Source of the DNA: Muraenolepis orangiensis | Taxonomy: Eukaryota > Chordata > Actinopteri > Gadiformes > Muraenolepididae | DNA length: 64,000 nucleotides | Reading direction: 5' to 3' | Assembly (NCBI GenBank): GCA_027704905.1 | Contig: CM051001.1 | Location: 27,977,237-28,041,236, forward strand | Shown: piece by piece, positions 62,011-64,000 of the stretch | Layout: each line of letters begins with the position of its first letter | Position numbering within the stretch: position 1 is the first letter of the stretch | Notes under the pieces: model-generated | Told to the model about the DNA's origin: nothing | The model's database searches: none | The model's input: the letters and a program-made list of their open reading frames with translations, nothing else | Program-made: the position numbers and the translations under genes

Positions 62011-63265
62011 ATGTCAGTATCCCGTGTATAGAGCATACAGCGTTGTTGTTTTGAGTCTGTTATTATTGAAACAATCTGTAAAAATATCCCATATTTGGGA
62101 TTGTCAAGTTAGCCATGGGCTATTGTTCCATGGTGTTGACATATAACACATAACCTGACAACAATTCTACAACAGCTCCCCTAACGCAATGTAATGTAAA
62201 GTAATGTCTGGCACATACCTTACGCTAGATTCAAGATTAAATATATTTAATAGTCATATGCAATAAGTACAATGGAATGCTTTCTCCCCATTCCCTCCCG
62301 CAGTATGAAGTCAACACTATATACTATACTATGTACAAACACTTGCCGTGTAAATGCACAACATACGTCTTTTATACGTATAAAAGACAAGTATATTTGT
62401 CAATTATGCAATTATTTGTCCAATCAGATTCTAACCTGTGTTTGTCATCATTTGTTTTAAGAAGACAGTCAGACAGATGAATTGATATGTGTCAAGTTTA
62501 TAGTATGTCATCATTGTATAAACATAGTGTTTAAACCGCTAAACATGTCACCCTTTACACAAATAAATCATAAATAAATCATAAACTAAACAATATGTTA
62601 TATGGACAAATGTACATTGAAGCCATCTCCTTTATTTGACTGCATCACCATCATCTGTGATACACCAACAACCATTCTAAATGTGTTGTAGGCAGAACCA
62701 TCTAAACATCCAAAATGATCCACAAGTGTCACACTCTTTCTCAGAGTCTGGTCTGCAGGCATTCACATTCATTCATTCATTATTCCTTCACATACGGACC
62801 AAGATGCCAACAGAAAAGATGGAAAAGTCAGGAAACACCAAACTAACTGGAACACGTCGCCTACAATTACATGTCAACAAACCAAACTACGAAGTTGGTC
62901 AGTGGCACAGTGGGCCTGCTAGCATTTAAAGTGCGGTGTGCACACATGTATTGTATGCATGTAAATGGATGCATAGTGACCAGTTTAGCCATGATTGGCA
63001 GAATAAAATAGATAATGAAGCAGAATAAAAAAGTGTATAAGCAGAGTGTAAGGAGTCAGTCAACAACTATGAGCAGTGTGACCATTATTGTGATTAAAAA
63101 TATATATAATATACATGATACAGTGCCTTGTAATAATACAAACTATGACAATATAAATACTTTAAATAATGCTACCTGTAACCTCAGCGTTAGTCAAGGG
63201 TAGTCATGACATTTACTTTGCAGGAGCAGAGATGTGAACTGTGTGTGTGTAATGTGGGCATATTC

Positions 63266-63266
<1 letters not shown>
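62011..63266. other. Region upstream of V15
   Basis: About 1.25 kb of AT-rich sequence with no gene. The only recognisable item is a short protocadherin tail relic at 62733-62762. No CSE was found at the expected distance from V15. Confidence 0.7.
62733..62762 (-). pseudogene. Relic of a protocadherin variable-exon tail
   Basis: Ten minus-strand codons read MPADQTLRKS, identical to the stub motif MPADQTLRKSPTDF of V10-V14. Similarity stops after this point on the downstream side. It suggests that a further exon once stood upstream of V15 and is now almost gone. Confidence 0.6.

Positions 63267-63322
<56 letters not shown>
63267..63322. repeat. (TG)n microsatellite
   Basis: About 56 bp of TG repeat just before the G-rich minisatellite. 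Confidence 0.95.
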
Positions 63323-63324
<2 letters not shown>

Positions 63325-64000
63325 AGGGGGATCCAGCATGTGATGTGGGGAGGGGAGGGGGCAGTGTGTTTAATAGGTGTGAGGTGTAGGCATGGGGTGT
63401 GGGGGTGAGGTGAAGGCGTGGGGGTAAGGTGTGGGGGGGAGGTGTGGGGGTGAAGTGAAGGCGTGGGGGTAAGGTGTGGGGGGGAGGTGAAGGCGTGAGG
63501 TGTGGCGTGGGGGTAAGGTGTGGGGGGGAGGTGTAGGGGTGAGGAGTGAGGGTGAGGTGTAGGCGTGGGGTGTGGGGGTGAAGTGAGGCGTGGGGGTGAG
63601 GTGTGGGGGGGAGGTGAAGGCGTGAGGTGTGGCGTGGGGGTAAGGTGTGGGGCGGAGGTGTGGGGGTGAAGTGAAGGGGTGGGGGTAAGGTGTGGGGGGG
63701 AGGTGAAGGCGTGAGGTGTGGCGTGGGGGTAAGGTGTGGGGGGGAGGTGTAGGGGTGAGGAGTGAGGGTGAGGTGTAGGCGTGGGGTGTGGGGGTGAAGT
63801 GAGGCGTGGGGGTGAGGTGTGGGGGTGAGGTGAAGGCGGGAGGTGTGGCAGGGGGTGTGGGGGAAAGGTGTGAGGTGTGGGGCTGAGGTGTAGGCGTGGG
63901 GTGTGGGGGTGAGGTGTGGCGTGGGGGTAAGGTGTGGGGGGGAGGTGTGGGGGTGAGGAGTGAGGGTGAGTTGTAGGTGTGGAGTGTGAGGGGGGAGGTG
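63323..64000. repeat. G-rich minisatellite (GTGGGGGTGAGGTG-type)
   Basis: About 680 bp, continuing past the right edge, of variants of GTGGGGGTGAGGTGAAGGC, GTGGGGGTAAGGTG and GGGGGGAGGTGTAGG. It includes longer segments repeated with a period of roughly 240 bp (for example around 63475-63560 and 63715-63790). Runs of four to six G occur throughout the plus strand. Confidence 0.93.

Noticed and set aside
62681..62929. Plus-strand 82-codon frame near the right end
   Set aside because: No family resemblance; it overlaps the antisense tail relic and lacks any supporting context.
63323..64000. CRISPR-like array
   Set aside because: Variable G-rich units with no constant repeat and unique spacers, and the DNA is animal.

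Overview
The window is vertebrate, almost certainly teleost fish, genomic DNA holding part of a clustered protocadherin locus of the gamma type. All real coding sequence lies on the minus strand. It is a head-to-tail tandem array of large single 'variable' exons of about 2.4 kb. Each encodes a signal peptide, six cadherin repeats (EC1-EC6), one transmembrane segment and a short cytoplasmic stub, and each ends in a splice donor (GAG|GTGAGT, GAG|GTTAGT, GAG|GTAAGC or GAG|GTAAGT) instead of a stop codon. The shared constant exons are not in the window; by transcription direction they should lie beyond position 1. I number the variable exons V1-V15 from left to right, which is the reverse of transcription order. 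The mix of long (CA)n arrays, a tRNA-derived SINE, LINE fragments and LTR pieces fits a ray-finned fish; the species cannot be named.

Layout. Positions 1-25246 hold V1 (partial), V2, V3, V4 (frameshifted), V5, V6 and V7, all of one subfamily (mature start QIRYS, tail ending DEPDSPLE). V2-V6 repeat with a period of about 3.4 kb, lengthened at V5/V6 by a LINE insertion. V8 (25247-27690) belongs to the same subfamily but carries a frameshift, and about 0.85 kb of foreign DNA separates it from its promoter element. V9 (29578-31939) is a multiply frameshifted pseudogene with a different tail. Positions 31940-36943 are a 5-kb gene-free boundary with (GA)n and (CT)n arrays and a LINE relic. Positions 36944-58984 hold the second subfamily, V10-V14 (mature start GDISY or GDVSY, tail ending DSEGTPE), in larger repeat units of about 4.5-5.7 kb. 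V15 (60287 to about 62010) is a degenerate pseudogene, a tiny relic of one more exon lies near 62733-62762, and the window ends in a (TG)n tract and a G-rich minisatellite.

How the parts work together. In such clusters each variable exon has its own promoter. One is chosen per chromosome and spliced to common constant exons, giving each neuron its own set of homophilic adhesion proteins. Here most variable exons have, about 180-280 bp upstream of the ATG, a conserved CGCT-containing element resembling the protocadherin CSE/CTCF site, in two subfamily-specific versions. The EC5/EC6-to-tail segment is almost identical among paralogs while EC1-EC3 differ, and several exons change abruptly from divergent to near-identical sequence. 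That pattern points to gene conversion homogenising the 3' part of the exons.
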